A stretch of DNA of 64,000 bases, from contig VYZB01000193.1 in the NCBI GenBank assembly GCA_013397455.1, forward strand, positions 244,972 through 308,971. The letters are read 5' to 3'. This DNA is from Crotophaga sulcirostris (lineage: Eukaryota > Chordata > Aves > Cuculiformes > Crotophagidae). Position numbers and translations under genes: made by a program. Under the pieces are notes generated by a model. That model was not told the origin of the DNA. It saw nothing but the letters and a program-made list of their open reading frames with translations, and did not search any database. Below, piece by piece: positions 1 through 12,500 of this stretch (the first letter of the stretch is position 1; the number at the start of each line of letters is the position of its first letter).

Positions 1-146
1 CCGACCCTGGATGTGTTTAAGGGAAGACTGGATGAGGCACTGAGTGCCATGGTTTAGGTGATGGGATGGTGTTAGTGTTGGCTTATAGATTGGACTTGAT
101 GATCTCAGAGGTCCCTTCCAACCTTGTGATACTGTGATACTGCCTG
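1..146 (+). mobile_element. CR1 LINE, 3' terminal fragment (window edge)
   Basis: The sequence reads as the end of a CR1 element in the sense direction. It holds the last codons region (gaggcactgagtgccatgg), the short 3' UTR with the characteristic ggacttgatgatctcagaggtcccttccaacc stretch in pieces, and a short tail of repeated tgatactg units. The 5' part lies outside the window. The tail unit differs from the commoner attctatg unit, which suggests a CR1 subfamily different from those further right. It holds no open frame of use. It is followed at once by a second CR1 in the same orientation. Family assignment is by recognition of the 3' end; the subfamily is not assigned. Confidence 0.85.
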
Positions 147-149
147 GGA

Positions 150-1945
150 ATGTAGAGATGGGATCAGGAAAGCTAAGGTATAGCTGGAGTTACATTTGGC
201 AAGGGATGTGAAGAATAATAAGAAATTAGAGGTAAATTAGTCATAAAAGGAAGACAAAAGAAATTGTAACCCCCTGATAAATGAAACAGGATCTGGTGAC
301 AAAAGGTATGGAGAAAACTGAGATTCTCAACAACTTTTTCGTTCACTTTTCATTAGCAATTGCTCCTCCCACATCTCTTGAGTCTCTGAATCATGGGGGA
401 GGGACTGGGGGAATTAAGTCTTATCTATTTTACTAAAATATCAGGTTGAAGACCATCTGAAGGACCTGAACATAGTCCATCGAACCACATAAAACTCATC
501 CTAGAGTGCTGAGGGAACTGGCAAGTGTAGTTGCTAAGTAGATCTCTATCATATTTGAAAAGTCATGGTAGTCAAGCAAAGCCCCCAGTGATTGAAATAA
601 TGGAAAGATCACACTATTTTATTTTTAAAAATGTAAAAAGGAGAACCCTGGGACTCACCGACCACTCAGCCTCACCACTGTGCCCGTAAGATCATGGAAC
701 AGAGTCTGTTGGAAGCTATGTTGAGGCATATGCATGAGAGGGAGGTGATTCAAGACAGGCAGCATGGCTTCAGAAAGGACAAATCATGCGTGACCAATCT
801 GGTGGCCTCCTAGGATGGACTGCATGGCTGGATAAGGGAAGAGTAGCTAATGCCACGTGCTTTGCCATCTCTAGATCCTCTGACACGGTCCCTCACAATA
901 TCCCCAGTGCTCAGTTGGAGAGATATGGGTTGGATGGATGGACTGTATAATGGGTAAAGAACTGACTGAATGGCCATGTCCAAAGAACTGCAGTCGATGG
1001 CTCAGTGTCCAAGTAGAAATCACTGAAAAAGCAGTGCCCCTCAGGGATCTGTAGTGGGAACAATATTATTCAATATCTTTATAAATAACACAGGGTAGAA
1101 TTAAGTGCACCAAGTTAAATGATGCAGTTGCTGTTCTTGAGGGAAGGGATGCCGTCCAGAAGGACCTTGACAGGCTTGGGGAGTGGGCCCATGTGAACAT
1201 TGTGAAGTCCAAGAAGGACAAGTGCAAGGTCCTGCATCTAGATTGGGGTAGTCCCCAGTGTCAGTAGTAACTGGACAATGAACACACTGAGAGTAGCCCT
1301 GCAGAGAAGGAGCTGGGGATACTGGTGGATGAAAATTTGGATATGAACTGGTAATGTGTGCTTGTAGCCCAGAAAGCAAATCATAACCTGTGCTGTGTGA
1401 AAATTCGCAGTAGGTCAGTAGGTGGAGGGATGTGATTCTGCCTCTCCACTCCAACCCCATGAGACCCTGCCTGGAGTACTGCATCCGGTTCTGGTGTCTG
1501 TAGCGCAAGAAAGACAGGGACCTTTTAGAGCAGGTTGGGAGGAGGGCCATGAAAATGATCAGAGGGATGGAACACCTCCTTGTGAGGAAAGGCTTAGAGA
1601 CTTGAGGTTGTCCAGCCTGGAGAAGAGAAGGTTCTGGGGAGACATTAATGTACCCTTTCAACACTTAATGGAGGGTTGTGAGAAAGATGGAGGTACATAT
1701 TTTGTCAGAGTCTGCAGTGATAGAAGGTAGTACAGTTTCAAAGTAAAAGAGGTTAGATTTCTAGATATTAGGAAGAAATTCTTTACTAGGAGAATGCTGA
1801 AACACTGTAAGCGATTTCCCCTACTAGCTATGGATTCCCTATCACTGGAAGTGCTTGAGGTCAGGTTGGGCAGGGATTTAGCAACCTGATCTAGTGAAAG
1901 TTGTCCCTGCACGTGGCGGTAGGGTTGGACCAGATGATCATAGAA
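150..1945 (+). mobile_element. CR1 LINE, degenerate reverse-transcriptase region (copy A of an inverted pair)
   Basis: A long CR1 remnant in sense orientation covers the end of the endonuclease-RT linker, the RT domain and most of the C-terminal region. Recognisable landmarks are the QHGF-like block (cagcatggcttcag, about 760), the region of RT block A (about 865-900, where a stop codon replaces the LDFxKAFD motif), cctcagggatctgtagtggg (about 1040) and the SLEKRR segment (about 1620). The frame is broken by many stops and shifts. A TAG at 1501-1503 lies where CR1 normally encodes glutamine. The 3' terminus is missing: the element stops in the ggaccagatgatc stretch, where a minus-strand CR1 begins. 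From about 490 to 1725 it is about 97% identical by eye to the minus-strand copy near 26-27.2 kb. The stretch 150-480 is much more eroded. Confidence 0.88.
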
Positions 1946-2795
1946 GCACAGAATTTTCTAATATCTCAAGTTGGAAGGGACTTATAAAGACCTTCAAGAC
2001 CAACACCCTGTTCTTTACAGGACTACCTAAAATAAACCATATGGCTAAGAACATTGTCCAGAATGTTCCTTGAACTCTGACAGGCTTGATGCCATGAACA
2101 CTTCCATGGGGACCCAACTCCATTAACCGACGACCCTCTCAGTAAAGAACCTTTTCCTAATATCTGATCTGAATTTCCCCTGGTGCAACTTCATTCCATT
2201 CTCTTGCGTTTTGTCACTTGTCATCAGAGAGAGGCGATCTGCTGCCTTGCTTGAGAAAGTTGTGGACTATAATGAGGTTATTCTCCCTTAGCCTTCACTT
2301 CTCCAAGTTGAACAGATCAAGTGACCTCAGCCACTTCTCATAAATGATACCCTCAAGGCCTTTCACCATCTTGGTGACCCTCCTCTGGACACACCCTAAT
2401 ACTTTGATATCTTTCTTATACTGAGATGCCCAAATCAGCACACAAGACTAGAGGTGCAGATGAGTGGGACAGCCACCTCTCTCAGCTGGCTACCTATGCT
2501 GCACTTGTTGCACCCCAGAACACACTTGGTCCTTTTCGCTTCCAGGGTGCACTGTTTACTCATATTCATCTTGTCATCAACACAGACCCTCAGATGTCTT
2601 TCTATGGGACTGCTCTCCAGCTTCTCATCCCCCAGTCTATATGTATTGCCCCATCCCAGGCGGAGAATCTGACACTTGTTCTTGTTAAAATTCATACCAC
2701 TGGTGATTGCCCATCTCCCTAATCTATCCGTATCTCTCTGTAAGGTCTCTCTATCCTTGAGCTCATTCTAGTTCAGTATCATTGGCAGACTCTTA
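1946..2795 (-). mobile_element. CR1 LINE, 3' half, minus strand
   Basis: This reads as CR1 on the minus strand. The plus strand starts with the complement of the 3' end (agaagcacagaattt, then agttggaagggact) and runs back through the C-terminal coding part to the RT thumb region, ending near cagtatcattggcagac. The minus-strand frame of 2435-2695 keeps CR1-like residues (CQILRLGWGN, YRLGDEKLESS, then NMSKQCTLEAKR). Stops and frameshifts occur elsewhere. Its 3' end abuts the 3' end of the preceding plus-strand CR1, so the two are tail to tail. This suggests insertion into, or recombination at, the other element's 3' end. The element is truncated on its 5' side, as is usual for LINEs. Confidence 0.88.
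2435..2695 (-). pseudogene. Relic of the CR1 reverse-transcriptase C-terminal region
   Basis: An 86-codon minus-strand frame lies within the CR1 fragment. It reads in the true coding frame for most of its length: the NKNKCQILRLG segment, a YRLGDEKLESSPIE segment, then the NMSKQC and REV.VPLICTS.. segments, all in CR1 order. It carries no catalytic YxDD motif, because that part was lost by 5' truncation. It is a decayed piece of a retrotransposon protein and not a host gene. Confidence 0.7.
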
Positions 2796-2798
2796 ATG

Positions 2799-2826
2799 TT
2801 TAATGCACATTTAATGCACATTTAAT
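2799..2826. repeat. Short 11-bp tandem repeat
   Basis: The unit ttaatgcacat occurs twice in tandem, with a partial third copy, just beyond the 5' truncation point of the minus-strand CR1. It may be a small duplication made during or after insertion. Confidence 0.8.
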
Positions 2827-3248
2827 TTCTGTGTCCAGATAATTTATAAAAACAGAACCTATAACCATGAGGTTATACCCTGAGATAACTATCAAATTAG
2901 CTTTGTAATCAGAGTGTCAGGTTTGCTCACTCTTCAGGTGTGCATCTTACTTTTGAACAAGAGCTGCACAGACTTCTATAGATTTTTTGTATTGCACATA
3001 GTTACTTAAGTGGTAGAAGATTATAATTAAGCCCTAATATTAATTAAATTTAAGACAGCTACAGAAAAACTGATGTAAACCTCTAGTGCAAATCATGCTT
3101 TGTGTAACAATTTTAGAAAGTTTAATTTAGGATGGCATTTATAAGGACGCAAAGGGCAGCTGGCCCTGCCCAGTTGGATAAATAACAAAAATGCATATCG
3201 CAGCTGACCAAAGGGATAATTCCATGCCATCTGATGTCATGTTCAGCA

Positions 3249-3255
3249 ATAAAAG
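3249..3255 (+). promoter_or_regulatory. TATA-like box of the ERVL-type LTR
   Basis: An ataaaag sits about 190 bp before the attaaa poly(A)-type signal inside the LTR. The call rests only on this position and motif. Activity is unknown. Confidence 0.35.
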
Positions 3256-3435
3256 TTAGGGGAAAAAGAAGAAAGGGAAGGACATTTGAGATGACAGCAT
3301 TTGTCTTCTCAAGTAACCATTACATATGATGAAGCCCTACTTTCATGGGGATGGCTGAATACCTGCCTACCAATTGGAAATAGTGAGTAAATTTATTGTT
3401 GTGCTTTGCTTGTATGTGCAGCATCTGCTTTACCT

Positions 3436-3441
3436 ATTAAA
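3436..3441 (+). promoter_or_regulatory. Polyadenylation-type signal in the LTR
   Basis: An attaaa hexamer lies about 125 bp before the LTR end, followed by a GT/T-rich stretch (gcttgtatctc). This is the expected place for the R/U5 poly(A) signal of an LTR. Confidence 0.4.
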
Positions 3442-3565
3442 ATGCTTGTATCTCAGCCCTCAAGTTTTATAACTTTCATCCTTCTGATTCTCTCCCCGTT
3501 CCCACCACGCTGAGCATGTGAGCGCTGTGGGGTGCTTAGTAGCCAGCCAGGATTAAGCCACAACA

Positions 3566-6500
3566 TATGGGAAGGGGTTTTTTTTTCCCAATATAGAGCT
3601 TAGTCTATATTCCTTTTTAAGATTACTAAGCACTCCATAGTATCTAGATCAAAGTAACCAGAATGGTAGAAAATACATACTGTTGACACAATTCCAATAT
3701 GTGTTTTCGTTAACTGCCTAATAAAATGATGTTGTTAAGGTAGACTCTCATTTACATTTCTCTTTCTTTTCTTTCCTCCTCTCTCAAAAAACCTGAAAAA
3801 AAGAGTAGTCAATCTTTATTGTCTTTGATTCTTGGTTTTATGAGCAGCATAGGGGACATGCAAATGAAAATCCATTAAAACATCCACATCTTCTAAAAAC
3901 CATAAACACTGCAGCTATATTTCCAGTGGCCAGCTTTAATTGTTCCTTTTTCACTTCTGCAATATATTTTCACAAGGAAGCTATCACGGTAGTTGAAATA
4001 AAAAAAAAAAAATCAATGCAACTTGAATCTACATTACACTGGGGCCTTATATTTATGCTTTTTTTTCTTGGATTTTGAGAAACAGCTTTTTCCTGGTACT
4101 CTTCATCCACCCGCGTACTTTCATTAGATATTTTTAAATTCCAGTCATCACACTGTCAGTACTTGCAGGTGGTTCTTAGAGAACTTTTTCCCCTCTAGCT
4201 AGCTGTGGAAAGGACAATGCAATTAATAACAGATGGTATGGAATGACCACGTCCTTGAGAGAATGCCTTATTGGCACCTCCTGCTAATTGTATCACATAT
4301 AATGCAAGTAAAAGCATAATAAATCTGAACTGGGGGACATTTTATGCAAGAGCTCTTCTCCCTTTCCAGACGGTAAATTGCTCAGCTCTTGAAATATCTA
4401 TAACCTTGTGATACTCAACTTGCATTAGCTTAATTGCCTTTTTTCTTTTCTTACTCCCCTTGTCTTCCATGCTTTCCCTCTCTTTTTTTTGTTCCCAGGG
4501 TCTGTAAGAGCAATTGTGTTTTGTTAGACTACCTGCTTTAGTGCTGGTAAGGAAAGAATCTGTATTTGCTATCTTAGGCAGAATTTTGTCAGGTCTGTTC
4601 TGCAGACTTATTGGTAAATTGCCCTTTTTAAAGGACTTTAATGCACTTTACTTGATATCAGAACACAACTAAATGCCGAAGGAGTTTAACAGAAATATAG
4701 TAGAGCCTTCTCATTAACTATGAGATGAAGTGAGCTTCAGATTCTCTGAATTTGACTGCCATGATAAAAAAAAAATTCCTGAGGCACAAGGAATTTTTCT
4801 TTCTCATGGTAATAAAACAGTAGCAAAGAAGTTCTGTGCAGAAAATAAGAAAAGATTGCTGAAGTCTCCTTGTGCCTTGTCACACCACGTGGGGATGAAG
4901 AAGGGCTGCTTCGGTAGAGTTTGCCTCTCTTGGCCATATCTACAGTTACAAGTACCCTGTAAACGTGTAGCTGACTTTTAGGCCTAAGATGTCTCCCTAG
5001 CTTTCCTAATGCCTGTATGGAGAAGGCAATTTGACACAGAGTTGATCTTTGTGTAATACTTCAGTAAGATGAGGCAAAGTCTGCAAGTGGTTATTCAAAT
5101 TCCACTTGGACCTGCAGCCAAAGTGGAAAGGTACCAATCATTATAACCCATTCCCCAAACACCTATCACACTCTTCAGTTGTCTCCTGTTCTATGTCATA
5201 TGCTAGGGAGCAATCTGGCGAAAGGAGGTCTCCCTGGACAAGAGTAAAGCATAGTGCAATCCGCACGGGGAGATATGCATTTCTTTGGAAACAAGTGCTT
5301 CCAAGCCTAAGCCCCATCCCTGCTATGGACTTTCTGAACAATCATAGGCAATTTACGCCACTTCGTATTTTTTTTCTATTCTGGTCTATTTTAAACTGCA
5401 AACTCTTGAAAGTTGACTATCCTGAGGACTTGTCAATGCTATTGGAATACATAGTAATATTAGTAACATAATGCATTACTGTGACAAGTAATTTAAGAGC
5501 TGTGTGTCAGTATCACAACTGCTTTAGGGGAAAGAGAAATGCAAATGTATCCCTGAGACACCACTGAAATCTGAGCTAAAAGTTATTCTTACAATTTTGA
5601 TTCTTTGTGCATTGCATCTTGAAGTGTGCATCTATGAATGTGGGGAAGGGAAGACTGAAAGAAAGCTAAAGCCAAATGAGGAATCAGGAGCATACAATGA
5701 GGAAGGCATGGGTTAGGAAGGAAGAGGGAATTGTACCTCTCTTGGTCACAGGAAAACCCTAGATGGTTTCAACTGCAAAGTGTAGTCATCCTAATAGTAG
5801 ACATCTCTGCAGCTGTGTTAAGATGTTGATGGTGTACTATGTATGTTTGACAACTATATTTATCATGCCGTAATTTTCCGCACGTGCTTAAATTTTAAAG
5901 AAGTATATACTCCTTGTCACAACTAAAAGGCCACCTCTTCCTATACACCAAATGTTATGACATTTCCACAGCTGGAAATCAGTTTAACCTGTGTAAGGAA
6001 GTGTGAAAGAGTGTCCTTTGCAGCAGCTTTATTAATATATTCAGTAGGGCTGTATGATCAAACTAGTATTTATCTATTAAAATGGGTATTCTTATATATC
6101 AAAGACAGTAATTAACTCATGTTTTAATATTGCTATAGATATGGTATTATCTATGTCAATTCTGTCACTTCCTGTCCTTCAGGCCCTTTTTTTTCAATTT
6201 GTGCTTTAGATTTAGAAATAAAAGGTGTCTTCCTTAAAGGTCACATAACTTGCTTTGGAAGTGCATAGCATGGGTGGGTGGATCTGACTGAGATATAAAT
6301 AATACTGTGTTCAGTTGATGATGAAGAAGCTGTCATTTTATTTATTTTAACTGTTGACAATCTTCTGAGTGACTTCCCTTTCTCTTTCTCTCGACTATCA
6401 TGACTCAAAAATGGATGAAAAACAAAAAGAGAGTTTACAGGAGACACTCAAAAACCACTTAGTTTTTTTCTAGAAACTTGCTATAAGTCATTAATCTTTA

Positions 6501-9500
6501 ACACTAAACAGCAGTGCTGTGCACCCTTTCTATACTTTCTTGATTTTTAACTTTTATTTTCATAAGTATATTCAGTTATTTTAGCAAAGAGTCATCAAAG
6601 TCATGATTTATCTTGGTACGCAGGACTTGTCACCAGTTATTCAAATATTCTGGACACTTCTTCAGACCTTTACATTTAGGTTTTTTTCAAGTTGAAATCT
6701 CTTTACTTTCTGAAAAAGAACAAAGGAAAGTGTCATTTAGATCACACTCAGAGTCTCTGATAGTTTTGGTCCATTGTGGGGCAATATTTTGTTTTTCTTA
6801 AAATCCTTCCTACTACAAGGTAGTGGAATGGCTATGTAAGATATAAATGTTTCTTTATAACAGAGTGGCCAAAGCTTAACAGTATAATAAAACAGATAAT
6901 GTTTTCTCATTCTTTCCTACTAAAAATTATAGCAAGGCATAAGAATGTAGATGCTGCTCTTTTGGCTGAAATCTAGGAAGAAATGTAGAAGACCAAGGCA
7001 GGGATAAATTTAACACATTGTAAAATATGCTGTTGCAGTGTTAGGCAATCAGCAAATCCTTTGACGTCTTGTAAGCTGCAAGTCGTACTTGCATTTTATA
7101 TTTGAAGTTCTTTGAGGCACCTCTCTTCCTTGTGTGAATTTACGCACAAAATTGTAAAGCACAGGGGCAGGTGTCCAGGCGAAACCTGCTACCACTTTCT
7201 GAGTTCAACCTTTTACTGAACATACTGTGCAGTCCAGAGATGTTTCAGGAAAGAAAGTAAGCTTATGAAGACTATGAAAACTTATTCAACTGTGTAAGTA
7301 CAAAGTATTTAATTGTAAATACATTATTAGCATAAATATACCATATTGATAAACACAATATTGATATCAGTGGAAAGCTGCATATGGGACATATATCCGT
7401 AGGACTATAGTTGAAAATCTATGTAAAATAGGCTTTCTAAGCATTTCTTCTAGGACTCTTACTATTTTAAGTTCACCTTTCCCTTCTGAGATGTTAATCA
7501 GTAAGAGTGATACATCTTTGAGCTAAGATTTGTCGTATGTTTAGCAATCATACTTCTCATTAGGACAACTGAATCAATTTGAAACAGAGAACACATCACA
7601 AAAGAAGATGACTATTTAAGTCCAAGTTAGCATGATGAGAAGCAGGAGCTGACAGAAGCCCTGTTTGCATCTGAAACAAAGTTAATCAACAGGAAGAAAA
7701 TTTTACCTACTGCATAACATGAAGAATAAAACCCCTTTGTTCTTTCTTATTCCACTTTCCCTCTCTTTGCATTTCCCTATTTCTGAACACCTTACTCGTG
7801 AGTGGGTGTATAAATGCACATTTACCGTAGTGAAAGGTTAGGGATATTTCAGCAACAAAACTGGATAGATACCCAAAATAAAGTTTGATTTGCAGAAAGA
7901 AAACAGTCCTTGTTCCATATCTAATTGCTTTTTTAACCTTGTACCTCTCTTAATAAAAAACATATCTTGTCTGTCTGTTAACAAAACAAGATGTGATTGG
8001 AACCCAAATTTTAGTAACAAGGATCATTGAATATCCAATTTAAAACAATGCACTGTCGTAAGAGAGAAAAATTATTTAGGCAAACACTTATTATTTTCTT
8101 TGCCTTATTTTTTCCTCTTTGTTAGTAATATAGTGTCCAATATCTGACTGTGAAATCGTGCTTTCTGACCCTCTACATCATGCACTTTATTTCTGCCAGC
8201 GCCAGGAATTAACAACCTTTTTTAGATAATGTGTGTATATATACTAATTTAAACAAAATAACATTAATATTAAATCTAAAAAAAGCTTTAGCCATAATAA
8301 TAAAAGATAATTCTGGAAAGCTCAATAAATAAGAATCATGAGCAATGAATTTGCAACAGCAGTGCATAATTTGAGTTTAAGTAATACATTTCTAACGGTA
8401 TGAAGGAAAGTGAAAATAAAGAACAGGGAAAGAGATCTAACACATGATGATGTAATGCAAGTGTATTATTGACATCTAGAAACTGTCACACGCACATCAT
8501 GATATAAACAGGTATACTGGGCACAGTATAGCCAAACTTTATGGCAACAGTAGATTTGGATATTTTACATGAAATTGGGGAAGTAGCTTAGAGCTTATAT
8601 TATGTCTTAAGTATGTTCTGACAGAGCAATGGGTATGTTCTTGGGGGTTTTGCTTAATTTAAGATACATTGCATATATTCCTGACATGGTAGGACAGAGT
8701 GCACATTGCTGCTTACTTAGTTGTACAGTTAAGTTTTATTCATAAAGTGAGGAAAGAATTGTTCTGATGGCCTTTCCACACATTTCCCAGTTAAATAATC
8801 AGACGGTGTGTTAAACTATAAAATGTTCCTTTTTTTAATATTTGTAGGAATCGTGGACTGATTCACAGGTACAATGGGTTTTCTTCGAGTTCATTCCTCT
8901 GTGCTAGATTCGTCCCATTATATCCAGATAACTTTGCTTTTCTGAAAGTCCTCACAATTATTGTCATTATTGCTGCTATTAGTACAGAACTATTTAAAGA
9001 TATGGATCAATTCAAGGTCTTTTTTTTTATGGGGAATTGTATATGAAGTTAAATTTCAATACTAATAGGTGCAACAGCAACTTTTACCCTGCAGTGTTCT
9101 ATATCTGTTTTGGCGACAGTATTAGAGTTGAAACCAACTGTGTCGTTATAAATTGTGCAAGCATAAGAAGAAGATAGATTAAGAGTGATAGCTTGTGTTT
9201 GTACGTGTAGTAGGAATGTTTTCTGAACTATTTAATCCGAAAGGTGAAAGATGAATAAAATCTCAACAAATAATTCAGATACACACGTTTCTAATTTTAA
9301 TCTTATTCTTTTGTATCGACCTAATCAATAGTCAATTACTTTGTTTTGATAGATTTTAAATAAATCAAAGGACTGGTGTCTTCTGTTGGGATTACTTTTA
9401 AAACAGAATAAAATCAAACCAAACCAAACCCAAAACCTCAAAATGCAGCATTCATAGCCAAAAAAAACAGAGACAGAATTGTGTACCTCCTATTGAACAA

Positions 9501-12500
9501 CAAGGAGAATTATTTTTTTTAACCATTGTGATGAAAATGTTCATCTGAATTCTTTTAGTGCCTGTTGGTGAATTTGCTACACACTGATACGGTGACTTTG
9601 ATCTATGTTGCTTATTATGTTGTCATCTCATGATGTCTCTCAAACCACTTTTGCTGCAATGGCACAACCACTGACAGTAAGTCTCATTTAGTCTCCAATT
9701 TTGTTTGCAAAACATGGTCTCATCTCTGTTGCTATGGCAATATTGTGTTATACAGTAGATTTCAATAACTGTCTATTAGCCTCAGCATGTTTAGACTTGG
9801 AGAACAGAAGTCTGAGGCAGAATTTCTTCAGGTATGATTTTCAGGTTTTGCTGTGCAGCAAACAGGTATCTGCTGGAACTATGCATATATTGTTGATACA
9901 ATATTTCTAAACAAAAATCCCAAGTTATGCTATACTGATGGGAAAATTCAGACTACTGGTATTCTTTCAAATTAAAAAAATGGGACTAAGGAGAACACAA
10001 CTGAACATATAGATTACTGTGAAGGAACTGTATGAAAGTTCAACAATAAAAACATCCCCATTTTACTTAAAAGATTACAGTTTCTTGTTCTATGATTACT
10101 AGATTACATGTGACTCATTTCCACTACATATATTGTGTATATAAAACAGTGTTTGCCCATGTGGTCTGACAAGTCCACTGTAGATATACATATATGTTGT
10201 AATTTACATTGGTTCTTCACTTACATATTCGGTTTGGTTTCTTTTGCCAAAAATGGACATAGGTGAGAGAAGTGTCATAATCAAATATTTTTGCTATAAA
10301 ATGGCATGTGAATGATGCGCAAGACCATAACTGGAATTTTAAGCTTTCTTTGTTTTAGATATTTTATTATTTGCAATTGTTCTTGCTTTGCAGATAAACT
10401 GGCACGTGTTTTGATTTCAACAGTTTTCATTTAATAAATCTTACAAAGCTAAAAGATACTGACTTGACTCTTCGTTCAATTATGTTGAAGGTTGTGCTAA
10501 TGAGATTTATTTAATGTCACTTGAATGATATCTTTTCCGTATTTTATGTATCTTTTCATTTTAAAAGACAGAATTACTTTCTAACTCAGAAATATACAGT
10601 CTACAGTCTTTAGAGTGTATCAGGGCATTTACAAATACCAACAGAGCTGTCTCTTTCCAGATTTATTATTAGAATTCAGGCAACATTTCACAGAAAGGGA
10701 GGTGGGGCAAAACAGGTTCCTGTTTAATATTATTTATAGACTAGCTTTGGCATATCCTTCAGGCTCTTTAAACCTTGCCAGTATGCTGCTTGTCAAGCAC
10801 ATCAGACCTTGTGCATCATGAACAGGACAAAATACCTTATACAGATATTCTGCTATAAAAAGGATGAAAAGAAAAAGAGGGAACTTTTTTTTTTTGAGAA
10901 TAGCCAGTCTGAATTATATTCTCCTTATAAGACAGTTCTGTTATTTCTCTGTTAGCATCACTTAACTCCCATCAGTCCTGAGACAGTTTTAGGTATTTTC
11001 TTTTGCAAATATAGAAGAAAGAGCACTTACTGTTATGAGGAATGCTACAGATTTACATAGTATATATTGCCCTCTGTACATCTATCTTTTCACCATGTAA
11101 TATCCCCCCAATAATACTGACAGTAGGATGAATAGATAAGGTGTGATAGGTTTATGAATTTATGTAATATGCCCCAGTTAGACACTTTTCACCTCATGAA
11201 CTCAGATATACTTTTGGTTTTTTATTGATGTTTTATTGATTTTGGTTTATGAAAATAAAACCAAATCTTTAATATGTTTGTTCTTAGAACTCACCATAAG
11301 GTAAAAGTGTAAGGAGTGAAATGTAATTTAAAGATAGTTGCATGAAGGCATATAAAGAACTTCTGTTGTGTTAGGTTAAATCCTAATTTTAACAGCATCT
11401 AGGACTTGAAGAAGAGCACATTTAAATACATTTCTCTGCACTGGTAAAAGCATGATATGCTTACTGTTGAAGAAACAGTGAACACATTTTTAACATTAAA
11501 TGAATACAACCAATTAAAACCTTTGGAATTTAGTGTATTCTGCAGTTTGAATGAATGAATTCAATGGGAAATCATTTACTTTCAGAAGTGAACAAAAGCT
11601 TTATATTGAGTTTACTGGAAAGAACTGGAAAATTCAAGCTATGGGCTATGATCGAGCTATGAACTACTATCTCTTAGCTGAAGAAAGAAGAAAAAAAGTG
11701 TTCTGAGTTTTCCTCTAGAACTGCCATTTTGGATATTGGACAAACCATTACCCTTTAGATACCTCTGAGCTGAATTTATGTGTGTAGAAGAGGAATTTTC
11801 AGGACAGGAGTGATCCCAGAAAGTACTTTTACAAATCTGATCTAAGTCAGTTTCAAATTTAATACTTGCAGTAAGTCTATTTTCTATATTGCACTGAGAG
11901 CTGTAAATGTCTGTTATTGTGTGAATAAATTCATTAAATATCCTTCTTATACTTGCAGGGTTCTATAAGAGGTTTTTACCATAATTGAAAGTAATTTTGG
12001 GATGAAAGCTGATACTGATGCATATCCCTCATCCATAATCTGTCCTACATTTTGACAGGCTAAATTATAGCCTGGTGTAGTATGACTGGTTTTCATTCAT
12101 GTCTTCCTTCTGATACTCGAGTCATCTAGCATTTCTACAGTGAATAATGTCACTATTTGAAAATCAGTTCATTATAGTAATATCTTCCATTTATGGTTTA
12201 TTTCATGCATGTAAATGTAATAGCACCATTTTTTTGTAGTAGATCTAAAAACTGCCGTTCAGTGTTTTCAAAGCATGATAAAAAGTTTAAAGAATATCAG
12301 TTACCATCATTCTTGTAAAATATATATCCATCTGCATTTTTCCAAGATGTCTGAAAGAAAAATCTCTGTGTGGCAGTTTAGAAAAATCAAAGCATTTTGA
12401 TTTTAGAAGGTTACAGGAAAGCAAATGATGAATAGAACATCGTGGCCTCCGTTAATTTCCTTCTCAAAATCTCCATGGTTGTGCTGTTTTTTTCTGGAAC

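Larger units (their letters stand above)
3115..3565 (+). mobile_element. Solo LTR of an avian ERVL-type endogenous retrovirus
   Basis: This stretch is richer in GC than its surroundings. It resembles, from memory, avian ERVL LTRs in sense orientation: an agctgaccaaagggat segment, then ccatgccatctgatgtcatg, a TATA-like ataaaag (3249-3255) and a polyadenylation-type attaaa (3436-3441). The last part ends in ggattaagccacaaca. The TATA-to-poly(A) spacing of about 190 bp fits a promoter-R-poly(A) layout. No primer-binding site, gag-pol sequence or second LTR follows, so this is a solo LTR left by recombination. The 5' boundary is uncertain. I could not find a convincing 5-bp target duplication. 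Confidence 0.72.

Noticed and set aside
1101..1664. Minus-strand frame of 187 codons
   Set aside because: It is antisense to the degenerate CR1 copy A. The same antisense frame recurs in copy B (26052-26267, plus strand), so its apparent conservation only reflects the duplicated repeat.
5106..5471. 121-codon plus-strand frame
   Set aside because: It opens with TTG, lacks any recognised domain and has no exon-like borders.
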